Assembly: GCA_963575745.1 (NCBI GenBank)
Contig: CAUYUJ010015505.1
Coordinates: 771,896 to 835,895 of the forward strand
Direction: 5' to 3'
Length of the DNA stretch: 64,000 nucleotides
Source: Prorocentrum cordatum
Taxonomy: Eukaryota; Sar; Dinophyceae; Prorocentrales; Prorocentraceae
This document shows, piece by piece, positions 47,801-60,061 of the stretch (position 1 is the first letter of the stretch; each line of letters begins with the position of its first letter). Under the pieces are notes generated by a model. The model made no database searches. It saw only the letters and a list, made by a program, of their open reading frames with translations, and was not told where the DNA came from. A program made the translations under genes and the position numbers.

Positions 47801-50800
47801 TCTAAGGGCGGGCACGCTGGCTAGCTGCGTTTTCAAAGCGAGGCCAACATGTTCAAAGCCGCCCGCCCTCCAAGCGTGAAACTGTTGCAAACCTCTTGGA
47901 CGACTGCGCGCGGCTCCAAAGCGAGACCCACATTCTGAACACCACCCGCCCTCCATCCATGACACGGTTGCAAAGATGTTAAGCGAGTGTTCGCGGCGCT
48001 AGGGCGACACCCGCATTTTTAACATGGCCCGCCCTTGCTTTGGTGGAACGGCTGCACGCTTGTCAAACGAATGCGCGCGGCGCTGAGGCCAGAACCATAT
48101 TTCCCAACCATCCTGTGGTGTTGAGCCCTCGTTTTGAAGAGACGGTGCCCCGAGTCTCTCCTCCTTCCTTCCTTCCTCCTCCCCCTCCTCCCTCCTCCCT
48201 CCTCCCCCTCCTCCCTCCTCCCCCTCCTTGCCTTTGCTCTCGGCACACCTCTCACACATTTCGTAGCCCCATAGGGAGCTCCACCGAAGGTCCCAGTGGC
48301 ACAGCCCGCATGCGTCCGCCACACCCAGCACAGCGCTTCGTGGCCCCATGGGGAGCTCCACCGAAGGCCCGAGTGGAGGGGGGCGCATGCGTCCACCACA
48401 CCCAGCACAGCGTTTCGTGGCCCCATAAGGAGCTCCACCGAAGGTCCCAATGGGGGGGGGGGCGCGCGCGATAGGGAGCTCCACCGAAGGCCCCAGTGGA
48501 TGGGGGCGCATGCGCCCGCCACACCCAGCACAGCGCTTCGTGGCCCCATAGGGAGCTCCACCGAAGGTCCCAATGGGGGGGGCGCATGCGTCCGCCATAC
48601 CCAGCACGGCGTTTCGTGGCCCCATAGGGAGCTCCACCGAAGGTCCCAGTGGAGGGGGGCGCATGCGTCCGCCACACCCAGCACGGCGCTTCGTGGCCTC
48701 ATGGAGAGCTCCACCGAAGGCCCCAGTGGAGGGGGGCGCATGCGTCTGTCACACCCAACACAGCGCTTCGTGGCCCCATAGGGAGCTCCACCGAATGCGT
48801 TGCTCACAAAGACGGTACTAACAACCGCATATGGTTGGGTCCTTCGCCAAGCAAATTTGAAAACGGCCCGCCCTCCAATCGTGAAACTGCTGCACATCTC
48901 AAGCTGCAGAATCACACATGGTGAAAAAACCTCAGGCGAAACACCCAGCCCACTAGGAGGAGGAGGAGGAGGAGGAGGAGGAGGAGGAGGAGCAGGAGCA
49001 GGAAAGCAAGGAGGAGCCGGAGGATTCTGGAGGAGGAGGGGGCAAAGGATGGAGGAGGAGACGGAGGAGGATGCGGGAGTAGGAGGAGGAGCATGAGAAT
49101 CAGGAGGATCCAGGAGGAGGATGAGGAGGAGGAGGAGGAGGAGGAGGTGGAGAAGGGAAAGGAGGAGGGTGCGGGAGAAGGGTGGAGGAGGGGGGAGGAG
49201 GAGGGAGGAGGAGGAGGAGGAGGAGGAGGAGGAGGAGGAGGAGGAGGAGGAGGAGGAGGAGGAGGAGGAGGAGGAGGAGGAGGAGGAGAGGGTTTGGCCC
49301 TGGTCCTGATTCCTGGAAGAAGGAGTTCCAGCACTTCTGAGACCGAAAGAGGCCTGACCCCAGGCGTGTGCCTTCACTTATTACTTCTTTTGGCACCGCG
49401 CCCACCATTCCTTCAGAACCCAGTGGCATAGACGGGCCAGGGCCCAGAGGGGCCAGGCACGAGTTCTTCTGAGACTTCGAGCAGCGGCACTTCTACTTCA
49501 GGGACACCACTCTTCGAGCATGGCGGACCGCCAAGCTCGGGGTGCCAGGTTTTCAGGCCCTGGGCTGGACTGGACCTGCATACCCTGTGGGAGGCACGTC
49601 AAAGGTCACCATTGGCGCTGCTTATGTGGTACGACTTTTGGCAGGAATGATAACCTTGCGAACCCGTTCCCAGGTGGAGCCCACTTTGACCGTGGACAAG
49701 ATGGGAGAGTTCGAAGCAGGCGCTCCCTATCCAGGCCCCAGGCCGCTCGTCAGAAGGACTCAAGCAGCAACAACAACAAGGCAGCTCATGACATCGTTAA
49801 GAAGACCGTCCTCATCACTAGAGCTGACATGATGAACATGCCGCAAGCTGCCAAACATGTTCAAGAGCCGCCCTCGGACATCAATGAATTGCGCAAGTTC
49901 AAGCGTCATAATCATGGGCGCATGCTCCGCCTCGCCAGACTCATTCTTGCGACGCGCGTCGCAGGGCACTCATCCACAGAAGCTGAGCTGGAGTTGGCAG
50001 TATGCAAGCTCATGCAAAGCACCGCAGAATCGGTTACGAAGCAGCTGCATGAATTACATACCAACAGGGACAAAGTCATTGATCGGTTGAAGATCATAAG
50101 AGAGAAACAACAACTTCTACTGGAGGAAGAGAAAGGTTATGAGAAAAACTTGGGGCGTCTCCAAGCCAGTATTAGTGAGTTGGAGGACTTAGACGGTGAC
50201 CAAGGGTACGAGGACTGCGATGAGGATGACGACATGGGCGAGTATAGTGGAGGAGTAGCTATCAACACGCCAAGGGCCAGATCTCATCCTGCTGGAGCAG
50301 CGCCACCTGAGGGATCAGCTCCTGTGCAGCCTCCTGCTCCGCCACCTGCGGCGCCTCCTCCACCACAGCGCGCTCCGTCCCAGGCCAATCTTGACATCCT
50401 CCTTGCTGGTATGCACACCCTGATGAACCATATTCAAGTGCAGTCACAGGCGCAAGAAGCTCAACAGAAACAGATAGCGGAATTGACCAATGCTGTGGGG
50501 TTTATCTCAAGGGCTCAGCGCGTGGCGGGGCCCCCAACTCCGATTATTGCGTCGTCGACAGCAGCAGCAACTCCCGCGTGCATGCCAGTACCATCGACTC
50601 CACCAACATCGAGAAGGCCTTCATCTCCTCCCCCAGTGGAAAGGCACGCTCCTACCTCGCCTTTCCCACCTGCCCAGCGCACCCCAGAGGGAGAGCAGGT
50701 GCCGACAACTCCGATAGCTCCGACCCCGGGACCAGCAGCATCAGCGACAGGAGGATACTCCCCACCGCTCGAGATGATCGATCAGCCACTACTGGCGCCG

Positions 50801-53800
50801 ACGCAGCCGTTGAGCAACCAGGGCGAACTCACCAGCGGGCCGAATTTCAGCATGACCGACACCGAGCTGCGCAGCCCTCCCAGGAAGGAGCAGCGCACAG
50901 AGTAGATTGCAGGAGGAATATTCTCAGAGTGCACTGGCCACCTCCTCGGGTGACCTTTTTTCGCACAGATTGCCCTCCTCTCATCCACCCTCCTCCCCCT
51001 GAGGCTAGACCCACTCGCTCTATCCTATCTCTCAAACATCCAAGCCTTAGCTACGCACATCCTATCACAGCCACGGCCACATGTTTTTGGGCTGAGAAAA
51101 GGGTGGACATTGGTTCACCTTGGCAAAGCTCTGGCAATGCCAACCTTTCTGATGAGTACTGTGCGTTGGATGTGTGGGGGGCACTTAGCTGGAGCCACGA
51201 CTTGTGACATGCTCATGGTTCAGGGGAATACATGGAAGTTTAAGTGCAGGTGGGACTTCTTGGGGCAGGTTCTTGAGAACACTGAAGTCTCCTTCCTGGA
51301 CAGGATTGCGTGCAACGCCACTTGGTGGCACATCGAAGCGTGCCCTGGGGCGTGGGCACTAATTTGCGCTGCCACCTCATGCAGAGGAACGCAACACCCG
51401 ACTAGTTCAGGTGCCCTCAATGACACCGCCAGTTCCACTTCTCAGGGTATTAGCTACTGGACTGGGAATGCAGCGAGGCGGGAGGGGGGAGATTTTGTGC
51501 AGAAGTGGTCGGCTTCCTTTAACGGGCCTCAAGCACGCGTCAGACCTCCTTCTGAACTGCTTGTGGCCCGCCCCTCATTTTCCTCGCCTCAGTCACTGGC
51601 CCTCACTCACCGTTGGAAACCTCCCCTCCCAGGCAACTTGGCAAGCGAGTGTGCACCTGCTTCGATCACCTTGCCTTCCCCCAGCCTCAGTTGGCTCTAA
51701 CCCTGGCAAGCCCAGGGCAACCAGGTTTCCTGTGTCGAGGCGGCGAGGGCAAAGCACCTTTTTCCACTCATCACCCCCCTCCGCGTGGGCTCGACGCGTT
51801 TCAGTATCAAGTGGGCAACCACGCTGAGACTGCTCGCCCGACTTTTCCCACCGCACCCAAGTCCAGTGCTGCGACCAAGGACTGTATACCACCTTTTTCT
51901 GCGCTGCGTTCGGTTTTACAGGAGGCAAACATTTCCCAGCCCTTGCTCGATGCTGATTCACCGAGCTGCAGTCCTACCCCCCCCCCCCCTCTCCCTCCCT
52001 CAACAGTACTAGAGGAAGCCACCTTGGGGGCCCGACTTTGGTCACGCACTCGCGGGTTGGTGAGGGCTCGCACCAGGTTCGCATAGCTCCTCAAGGGGTT
52101 CCCGCCAAGGTTGTTCCGTGCTTGGACTCTAAGGATTTTGACACCGTTAAGTTCTATGGGACCAGGGGTATTATATGCCCCCCACTTTGCAGGGATGTTC
52201 CCCTTAATGACCTCCCTGGGGTTTCCCGCGTGGCTCTTGACTTGGCCCCTCGGAGGCCTGAGGTCCCCACTAAGCACTAAGCTTCACCTCTTCACGGATG
52301 GCTCGGTCAAACCGAGGTGCCTCTCTAAGGCCTCATGGGCCACGGTGGTTGTAGGTGAGCACGCGTCACAGGTCTTGCCATTCAGCTTTCTAGGCTGGTG
52401 GGCAGCTGACCTAGACAGCTTTTGCAGGACGGCCACTGGCAGCGACTTGGCCACCAGTACCGAGAGTGAGTTAGTTCATCGGTGTAGTATGGGCGGCCTA
52501 CTGTCTTGCCAGCCAGGATTCTACGACTCCCGCTGAGGTGCAGACAGGTTCCCTCAATGTTGTTCGAGCCATCACTGGCTTATCCGCCCCCCCCCCCCCC
52601 CCACCTCACGACTATATTGGCCGCTTGACTTGCTCCATGTGGGCCCAGGCGGGGTGCCATCGTCAGGTTTCCACTGCCCACGTCAAGGGGCATTGCGGTC
52701 ATCCCTGGAACACGCTTGCCGGTTGGCTCGCTGGGGCTGTTCTTGATGGCAGTCTATCGGCCACGGTGTTTCCCGAGGATACCATATCCCGCACAATTTA
52801 TCATAAGTCTAGGGAATGGGCTTGGTTACTGGAGGCCGACGCCACTTCCAAAGAGGCGTGCCCCTTTCAGTTGGGAGGTTCAGGCACTCACGCGCCTAAG
52901 TGCCATGGATTCGAAGAGCATGTGCCTACATCCGTCGATACCCGCCAATACTTGCCAGCAGGTGCCTCGACCGTGTCGCTGGCATTTCAGGCCGCACAGT
53001 TTAATGCGAGGTCTGCCTCTGTCAAGCTCACATTTGGCACGGCAGGGCGAGTGAGACGTGCTAGGCTCAAGCTTCTTCGGGCGCAGTTCATGGAGGCAAA
53101 CACCGTCTTGGTAGGCATTCAAGAAGCAAGGGCCCCTAGGGGTTCCAGGTGCACGGACGGTGTTTATATCATCTCCTCGGGGCCCGACCAAGAGGGGCTT
53201 GGAGTTGAGCTCTGGATCAATACGACTGTCCCCTATGGAAGAACAGACAAACACGAATACACGCTCATGCCCAAACGCGCGCGTGTACTCTTTGCGTCCA
53301 GCAGGTTACTACTCGTTCGCATCCAGGCCCCCGCTCTCAGTCTCATTGTTTCGGTTGCACATGTCCCCCATGCCAGGACCCCCCCCCCCGCCAGGGAAAA
53401 ATTGTGGGGCACGTTTGAGCAGCAGGCCCAGCCGTGGCCACCTTCCCTTGGCATTTGGGATGCGAACGCGAGAGTAGGATCCTACCTCACCTCAGCGGTT
53501 GGCTCAGCCGAACCTAGACAGCAGGAGGATCTTCAAGGCAGCACTCTCCACAGCTTTGCACAGGCTCATGAGTTGAGGCTGGTCAACACTTTCTTGATGA
53601 GCTCGCCTGAAGGATACGCGTATGTTAACAACCGCGGAACGAGGCATAGGATTGACTATAGTGTTACCTCCTCGGCCCTACAAGCATGCATCAAAGATTG
53701 CCAAGTTGCGACTGAGCTTGATACAGGGCTAGTTTCTAATGGCCACCTCCCCTTGTTTGCCTCAATGGCCTGGAACGTCGAACACAAACCACGTGGAGGA

Positions 53801-56800
53801 GGGAGATTTCCCCCTTGGGCCCCCACAAAATTGAGTGCGCACAGGCGTGCGAAAAGTTTCGGCAGATATTAGGAGACGTTCCCTTATCACCCTGGGGTTG
53901 CGAACTTAATCAGCATTGCCATGACGTCTCGGATTGCATCACGCAGACGGCCCATTCATGCTTTGCTCTCACCAGGCGATTACCCAATAAGGAGTTCCTG
54001 TCACCAGATGTCATGGACATGCTACGTTTAAGGAGAGGAGCACAGAGAGCCATCAGAAAATGGTTCATGTCGGCGCCTTGCGCTGATGCTAAGTTATCTG
54101 CCCATCTTGTATATCTGTCTCACTTTGCTTCTCGCCTCACCTCAGGCGATCTCTCCAGTATCAACTGTCTAGCCATGCCTGCCATGTTTGTCTCCTTGGA
54201 TCAGTTGCTTCGCTTTACTGCGTCACTATTTCATCAGAGGCAGCTGCGCAGTGAGGACCTTGCGGTGAGGATCACCCATTTCGTCGCCAACAGCATGGGC
54301 GCAGTTAGGGAAAACATTGAGCATGATCATTCCGGGTTTCTCGCTAGCATGGCTGACCAAATCTTACTTTCCGCGGATGCCCACATGCCCAGGAATGAGT
54401 GGTTTCATATTAACAGACTCCTGGCCATTGGGGGCACATCCAGGGGCCCTTCCTTCTCCTCCAACGCTATCCCTGTCATGACTGACGAGGGGGGGTTCAG
54501 ATCCCACTGAGCGTCCAGACGGCTCGGGTGGTCCTAAGATTCTCAGCTCACTCGAACAGGTTGCTCAGAACATGCAGAGGCACTTCTGCAAGGTCGAAAA
54601 GGGTCTCGACGCGTGCATATCAGGCATGTTGCAAACCTACAATCAGCTGCCTGACCTCCTCAGCAGCGTTGATCAACACTTACTCAAATATGTTCCCACA
54701 CCTCTCGGCTTGCGGCGCCCCATGCGTGCCTTCGGAAGGGCAAGGCCCCAGGCATTGATGGCATTCCCAGCTGTGCGTTCAAGATTGCCCCCCATGCAGC
54801 GGTCTAGGTTATTGGGGCCATTACTGGTTAAAATCACGCTTGGGGGCAGAGAACCGTGTATCTTTAAGCTTGGGGAGGTGGTTTTCTTCTACAACGGGTC
54901 TGGGGCTCCCTCGATTGCCAAAAACCAGCGCAATCTCATACTAGCCAGCACTCCCTGTAAACTTTACCACAAACACCTACGGTCTCTGGCGCACGATTTT
55001 GTCGCGTCCGCCATGCTTTGTGAACAATGCGGCGGGGTAGGGGGCAGGGGTGCAGACATGATCACACTTGCAGTTCGCGCGTTCCTTAGGCACTGCATTC
55101 GCAGCCGAACCTCGGGGAGTGTTATTTGTCTTGACCTGGTCCAGGCCTTCTATATCACTATTAAGCAGATTGCCTTAAATTGCCTGGGGATGACGATCGG
55201 CTATCAGAGGCGCTTGACCAACTTTCGCTCCCCCCGATCGTTGTCCAGGGAGTTAAAGCACAGCTAGCTAGGCAACCCCTCCTGGAAAATCACTTTCCCA
55301 GGGATGAGCTCCCAGCCCTCATTCAAGACAAGCAGAGAGGCACCCATTAGAAAGTCAGGGGCGCGAACGGATTTGTTGCACCTTCTCTTGGCTCTCGACC
55401 AGGCACTGTTGCAGCAACAAGCATTTTCAACGCGGTGTTTCGGCAGGTGCATTTGGACATTCGGCAAGGCACCCAGGCCATGGGGCGGCCCTGGCAGGAA
55501 GCGCGCGACGCTCCGCCACTCAAGCTCGCAACGGACAGGGGTTGGGACACGGCGTTCACGGACCTTTCGTTTGCGAATGATCTCACGGTCTTGCTGCCGC
55601 TGGTCAACCCAGCTGCAGCTGTGGAGTCTGATCGCGACCTCGCAGATAATGTCTTTTGTGCTGCCGCCTCCGCTGGTTTCTCTATACATGACGCCCACAC
55701 CAAAGTGATGATTTCGCTCAATGGCAAGGGACCCCGCGTCGCTCTACGCAATTTACCAGGCAAGGCCATTACTGGCATAACTTCGCAGCGTTGGGGGTTT
55801 TCCTTTCCCACCGCACAGATTCACAAAATACCCGGCAGCCAAGTGTCGGCTGATGGGTCCCTGGGTCCTGACATGCAGGCTCGCGCCGCCAAAACCCACC
55901 TGGCACTTCGGCCCGTCCGTCACACTGTTCCCCCCCGCGCTACTTCCTCATCCGTTCTGTTTTTTGGGGCCCCCGTCTGGGCGCGACTTACTGCTGCACA
56001 GTTCAGGAAGATTCAAGCGACTCACCTTGCTGTTTACCGTGTGGCCTCAGGATTGCCCTCCTCTAACAATGCCGATAACCATCTCATTAATGCCAGAGTG
56101 CTTTTGGATACCAACCGTCTTCCCACTAAGGTCGTCCTTTCGGTTGGGCGCTTGCGCCTTCTGGGCAGAGTCTCGAGGCAGGCACCTCCAGTACTCAGGA
56201 CGCCCCTGGACCTAAATTGGGATGACCCTTGAGGATGGCACACATGAGTTCGTGCTGACATGGAGTGGCTACATTTCTTTGTCCCAGAATGGCCAGACCC
56301 TAGGGAGGGGGACGAAGCTTGGATAACATTGGTCAGGAACGGCGCCAGAGGGTTCAAGCGCTCACTCAGCAGGGCCATTGACAAGGCCAGGGGGTTTCAT
56401 AGGGACCAAGCGCATCTTGAGGTTTGGCGCCACAGGCTCCTGCAGGCTGAGCTGGCCCCTCAGGGCACCGCAGGCCCCCCCCCCCCTCCCTCGGAAGGAT
56501 ATAGTTGTCACGAGTGTGGACATGTTGCTTGCAGCGCGCAGCAGTTGAGCGCTCATGTGGGCAAGGTGCACAAATCATCTCTTTCACCCAACAACATTGC
56601 CACATGCACGCTTTGCCAGGCTTGCTTACGTGATTTTCGACATGTCACACGCCTGGTTAAACATCTTGCGAACGCTCCTGCTTGCAAAATTGCATGGCGC
56701 TCGTCAGGACACCTACCATCCTCAGAAGAACTGTTGCAGGCACGCCAGGAAGCCAAGGTTGAAGCAGCTCTCAATAGGAAACAAGGGAGGTAGGATTGTT

Positions 56801-59800
56801 TCGCTGCGCTCCCTTGGCTTCAATGTCAAGGGCCACCGATTGCCCCCAGACGCCCTGTCACCAGAAGGCAGCAAGTTTCCTCCCCCCCTGCTGCCCCCCC
56901 TTGCGTCGAGCAGCCTAGGGTTGAGGCCCCTCGGAGACCCCCCGTTCGGCCCCTCAAAGTTGTCTTACACCTATTCGGAGGCTCTCGTTTCCAGGGGGGA
57001 CTTACAGGACCACTTCGACAGGATGTTGGCGCTCTTTCCCACGAGGTGTGTCGGGCTGAGCATTGGGGGAGAGCACCCCTCGCCACTGGCGAATTTCGAG
57101 GACGACTCATCTAGTTATGTCTGGCTAGATCTAATCAGAGCAGGCAGGGTGGCTGGAGTTGTTGCGAACCCCCCCTCTCCAGGACCTGGCTCTCTGGTGG
57201 CCAGATGCTTCATCCGAGGGAAGGGGTCCCTTGCCCCCTTCGGGACCCCTGCCACCCGTGGGGGTTGGGGGCCCTGAGCAGTGCCCAGAGCGAGCAGGTC
57301 CACAACGACAACAGACTGCTGCGCTTTTCCGTTCTTCTGCTTTACGAGGCATACAAATATAACATTCCTGCCATCCTCATTAATCCGACCCAAGAGGAAG
57401 GAGGCGCCAGCTCACCAAGCGTCTGGACCCTGTCTGAGGTCATCTTGCTCGAAAAAATGGATGGGGTCCCGAAGCACACCTTACATCAATGCGTGTTTGG
57501 TGCTAGAGCCCGCAGGCCCACAGCGTTGCTGACAATCCGGATGCCAGCTTTGGACGCGAGGCTACTGGACGTGCAAGGAGGGCTACGTTGCAACCATGAT
57601 TGGCACAATGATTTTAGCACTGACGACCTACCATTTCGGTGGAAAAGGGATGACGTGGCTCTCAGGCTGCCCACACAGTTGCTTAGGATTTTGGCCGCCG
57701 CCCTTCCCCAACATATTCGCGAGGGCTCCCCAGAGGCCCATCAAGAGCTCCGTAGTGGCTTCCCTTGGGGGTCTGCTCCTGGCTCCCTGGGGGCCTGCAG
57801 CCTGTCTTGGGACCTACGCAGGGAGGCAAGGCTACGTAGGAGGATTGACCTAGGTGTTGGAGTTGAATGGGAGCTCCCTCATGGTCTTCGCAGGTTCTTT
57901 GTCCCCATGGACCCCTACCTGGAGCCAACACGCACTGACTGCTTCACCCATCCTCGCAGGCGCCCTCCTAGCACCAACCCGTGGGATTTATGAATCCAAG
58001 GCTGGGCTCCCTTCTTCTCCCTCCCTGGACTGCAGCTCGCGCTTGGGAAGGACCCACACGCGAAGGTTTGCCCCAGCCTCGCTGGCTGGCGCTCGTGTTA
58101 CGCTCACGTTAAAAAGTAGTAACGTGTGGGTGCTGTACCTCGGGGTGCAGCGCGCCACTGGCAGTACCGTTGCCTCCTGTGTGAAGGCTCTTATTTTCCT
58201 AATTTTCTTGCCTGTCCTGTTTCTTGTTTCGCGCGCCCTCGGCAGTAGCACAGGAGGCGCATGTGTCTCCGCATTTCACCCTCTCACGTGATTTGCTCTG
58301 TCTTCCATTTTCTTTGCTTGCTCTCTCTTCCTGCTCTGCATAGGCTTCGAACCGTCCGCCTCATCGATGAATGAATGAATGAATGAATGAATGAATGAAT
58401 GAATGAATGAATGAATGAATGAGGAGGAGGAGGAGGAGGGGGAGAATGCCAGGGGGTGAGCTTCCTTGCCCTCCTCCAGGACGGCCAGGATCTTGTCGAG
58501 CACGTCGCTCTCCTCCTGGGCCCCCTTCACCTGCTTGTGGGCTGCGGGGTCCCGCCGCGGCCGCGGCGCACCGTCAGCCCGCCCCCGCCCCGTCCCCTCC
58601 GGGAGTGAGGAGGGCAGGGAGGCAGTGGGAGAAGGGGGGGGAGAAGGGGAAGCAGCGGGCAAGGGATGCTAAGAGGGGGGCGAGGGATGCTGAAAAGGAG
58701 GAGGGGGGGGGCGTGGGGAGGAGGGATCGATGGCTGGCTGGGGGCGCGCAGCACTCCCAGGCGCCGCTGGCTGACCCAAGGCGCGCCGACGAGCAGGGCC
58801 ATGAGCAGGGCGATGAGACGGGGCAGGCGGGACGGGAGAAGGGGGCGATGTGGACTCGAGGGGGAGGATGCGGCAGGAAGAGAGTGGAGTAGAATTGAAA
58901 GCTCGCGGAATCCTGTCTGTGCGACCTGCTTTGCTACGCTACTGCACCTTCCCATCGTGCACAAGAAGAAACGCATTTGGACTCTGAAGTGGGCCACTAC
59001 GAGCCTCACATGATACTATAGAAGGCGGGACCTTCGGCCTCCCAAGCAAGGGCGCTGGCGATGAAAGCAGCATGAGCATGACAAAGATCATGATGATAAT
59101 GCTGCGTTGACAAGGGCCCAAGCCGACGACGGCGAAGACTAGGAAGATGCCGGCCGTGCTCTGGACTCCCTTTGTGCCACCCTTCGTCGTATCGAAGATC
59201 TCTTATTAGGGGTGCCGCAGCTGATGGGCCTCACCCGGCGGGGTAAGAAACACGGCCGCCAGCAGTTGCTGGTATGATAGGGGTATTAAGAACAAGGGAA
59301 GGGGAGGGAGGAGGGAGGGAGGAAGGGGTCAAAATGACGAGGAGCAGGAGGAAGATGCGGAAGGAAATGCTTCGATAGGTATCCCGAAGTTCCCCATGAG
59401 CTCTGGAGGTCCCCAGTAGTCTCTGGAGGTCCCTTGAGTCTGGGGGTCCCCGTATGGGCTCTGGAGGTCTCCAGAGCATCTCGAGAAGCGGGCGCAGTGC
59501 GGGGCGCGCCTTGCCCCGAACGTCCTTGATCAGCTTCTGCTTCCTGTTCTCGAGCTGGGTGATGTCCGCGATGATCAGCTCCTCCCTCTCCTTCCGCCTC
59601 CTCCTCCTTTTCCCTGTTCCCTTTTCCTCCTCCTCCCTCTTCATTCTGCTTCTTCTCATCCTCCCTCTTCCCCCTGATCCTTCTGTTTCATCTCCCTCCT
59701 CCTCCTGTCCCACCAATTCCTTCTCGTCCCTTGTTCCCCTCCTCCTCCTCCTCCTCCTCCTCCTCCTCCTCTTCCTCCTCCTCCTCATCATCACCACTAC

Positions 59801-59832
59801 CACCACCACCACCACCACCACCACCATCGTGG

Positions 59833-59866
<34 letters not shown>

Positions 59867-59867
59867 T

Positions 59868-59899
<32 letters not shown>

Positions 59900-59940
59900 C
59901 GTTCATCATCATCAACAGCATCATCATCATCATCATCAGC

Positions 59941-59986
<46 letters not shown>

Positions 59987-60008
59987 ACATCTTCATCATC
60001 GTCATCAC

Positions 60009-60061
<53 letters not shown>

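Larger units (their letters stand above)
49440..58418 (+). mobile_element. LINE retrotransposon, near full length, degenerate
   Basis: Plus-strand order: ORF1 (49520-50905, intact), then a broken ORF2 region with an RNase H-like part, an apurinic-endonuclease-like part, reverse transcriptase, zinc fingers and a methyltransferase-like part, then about 370 bases of 3' UTR and a GAAT tail. Stops and frame changes throughout ORF2 and altered active-site residues make it inactive. It lies antisense to the OLA1-like exons and ends 47 bases from exon 58465-58530. The 5' boundary is approximate, and no target-site duplication was identified. Confidence 0.85.

Noticed and set aside
48019-49377. 452-codon minus-strand protein
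   Set aside because: It runs through the 77-bp satellite and a GGA tract and changes character at each boundary.
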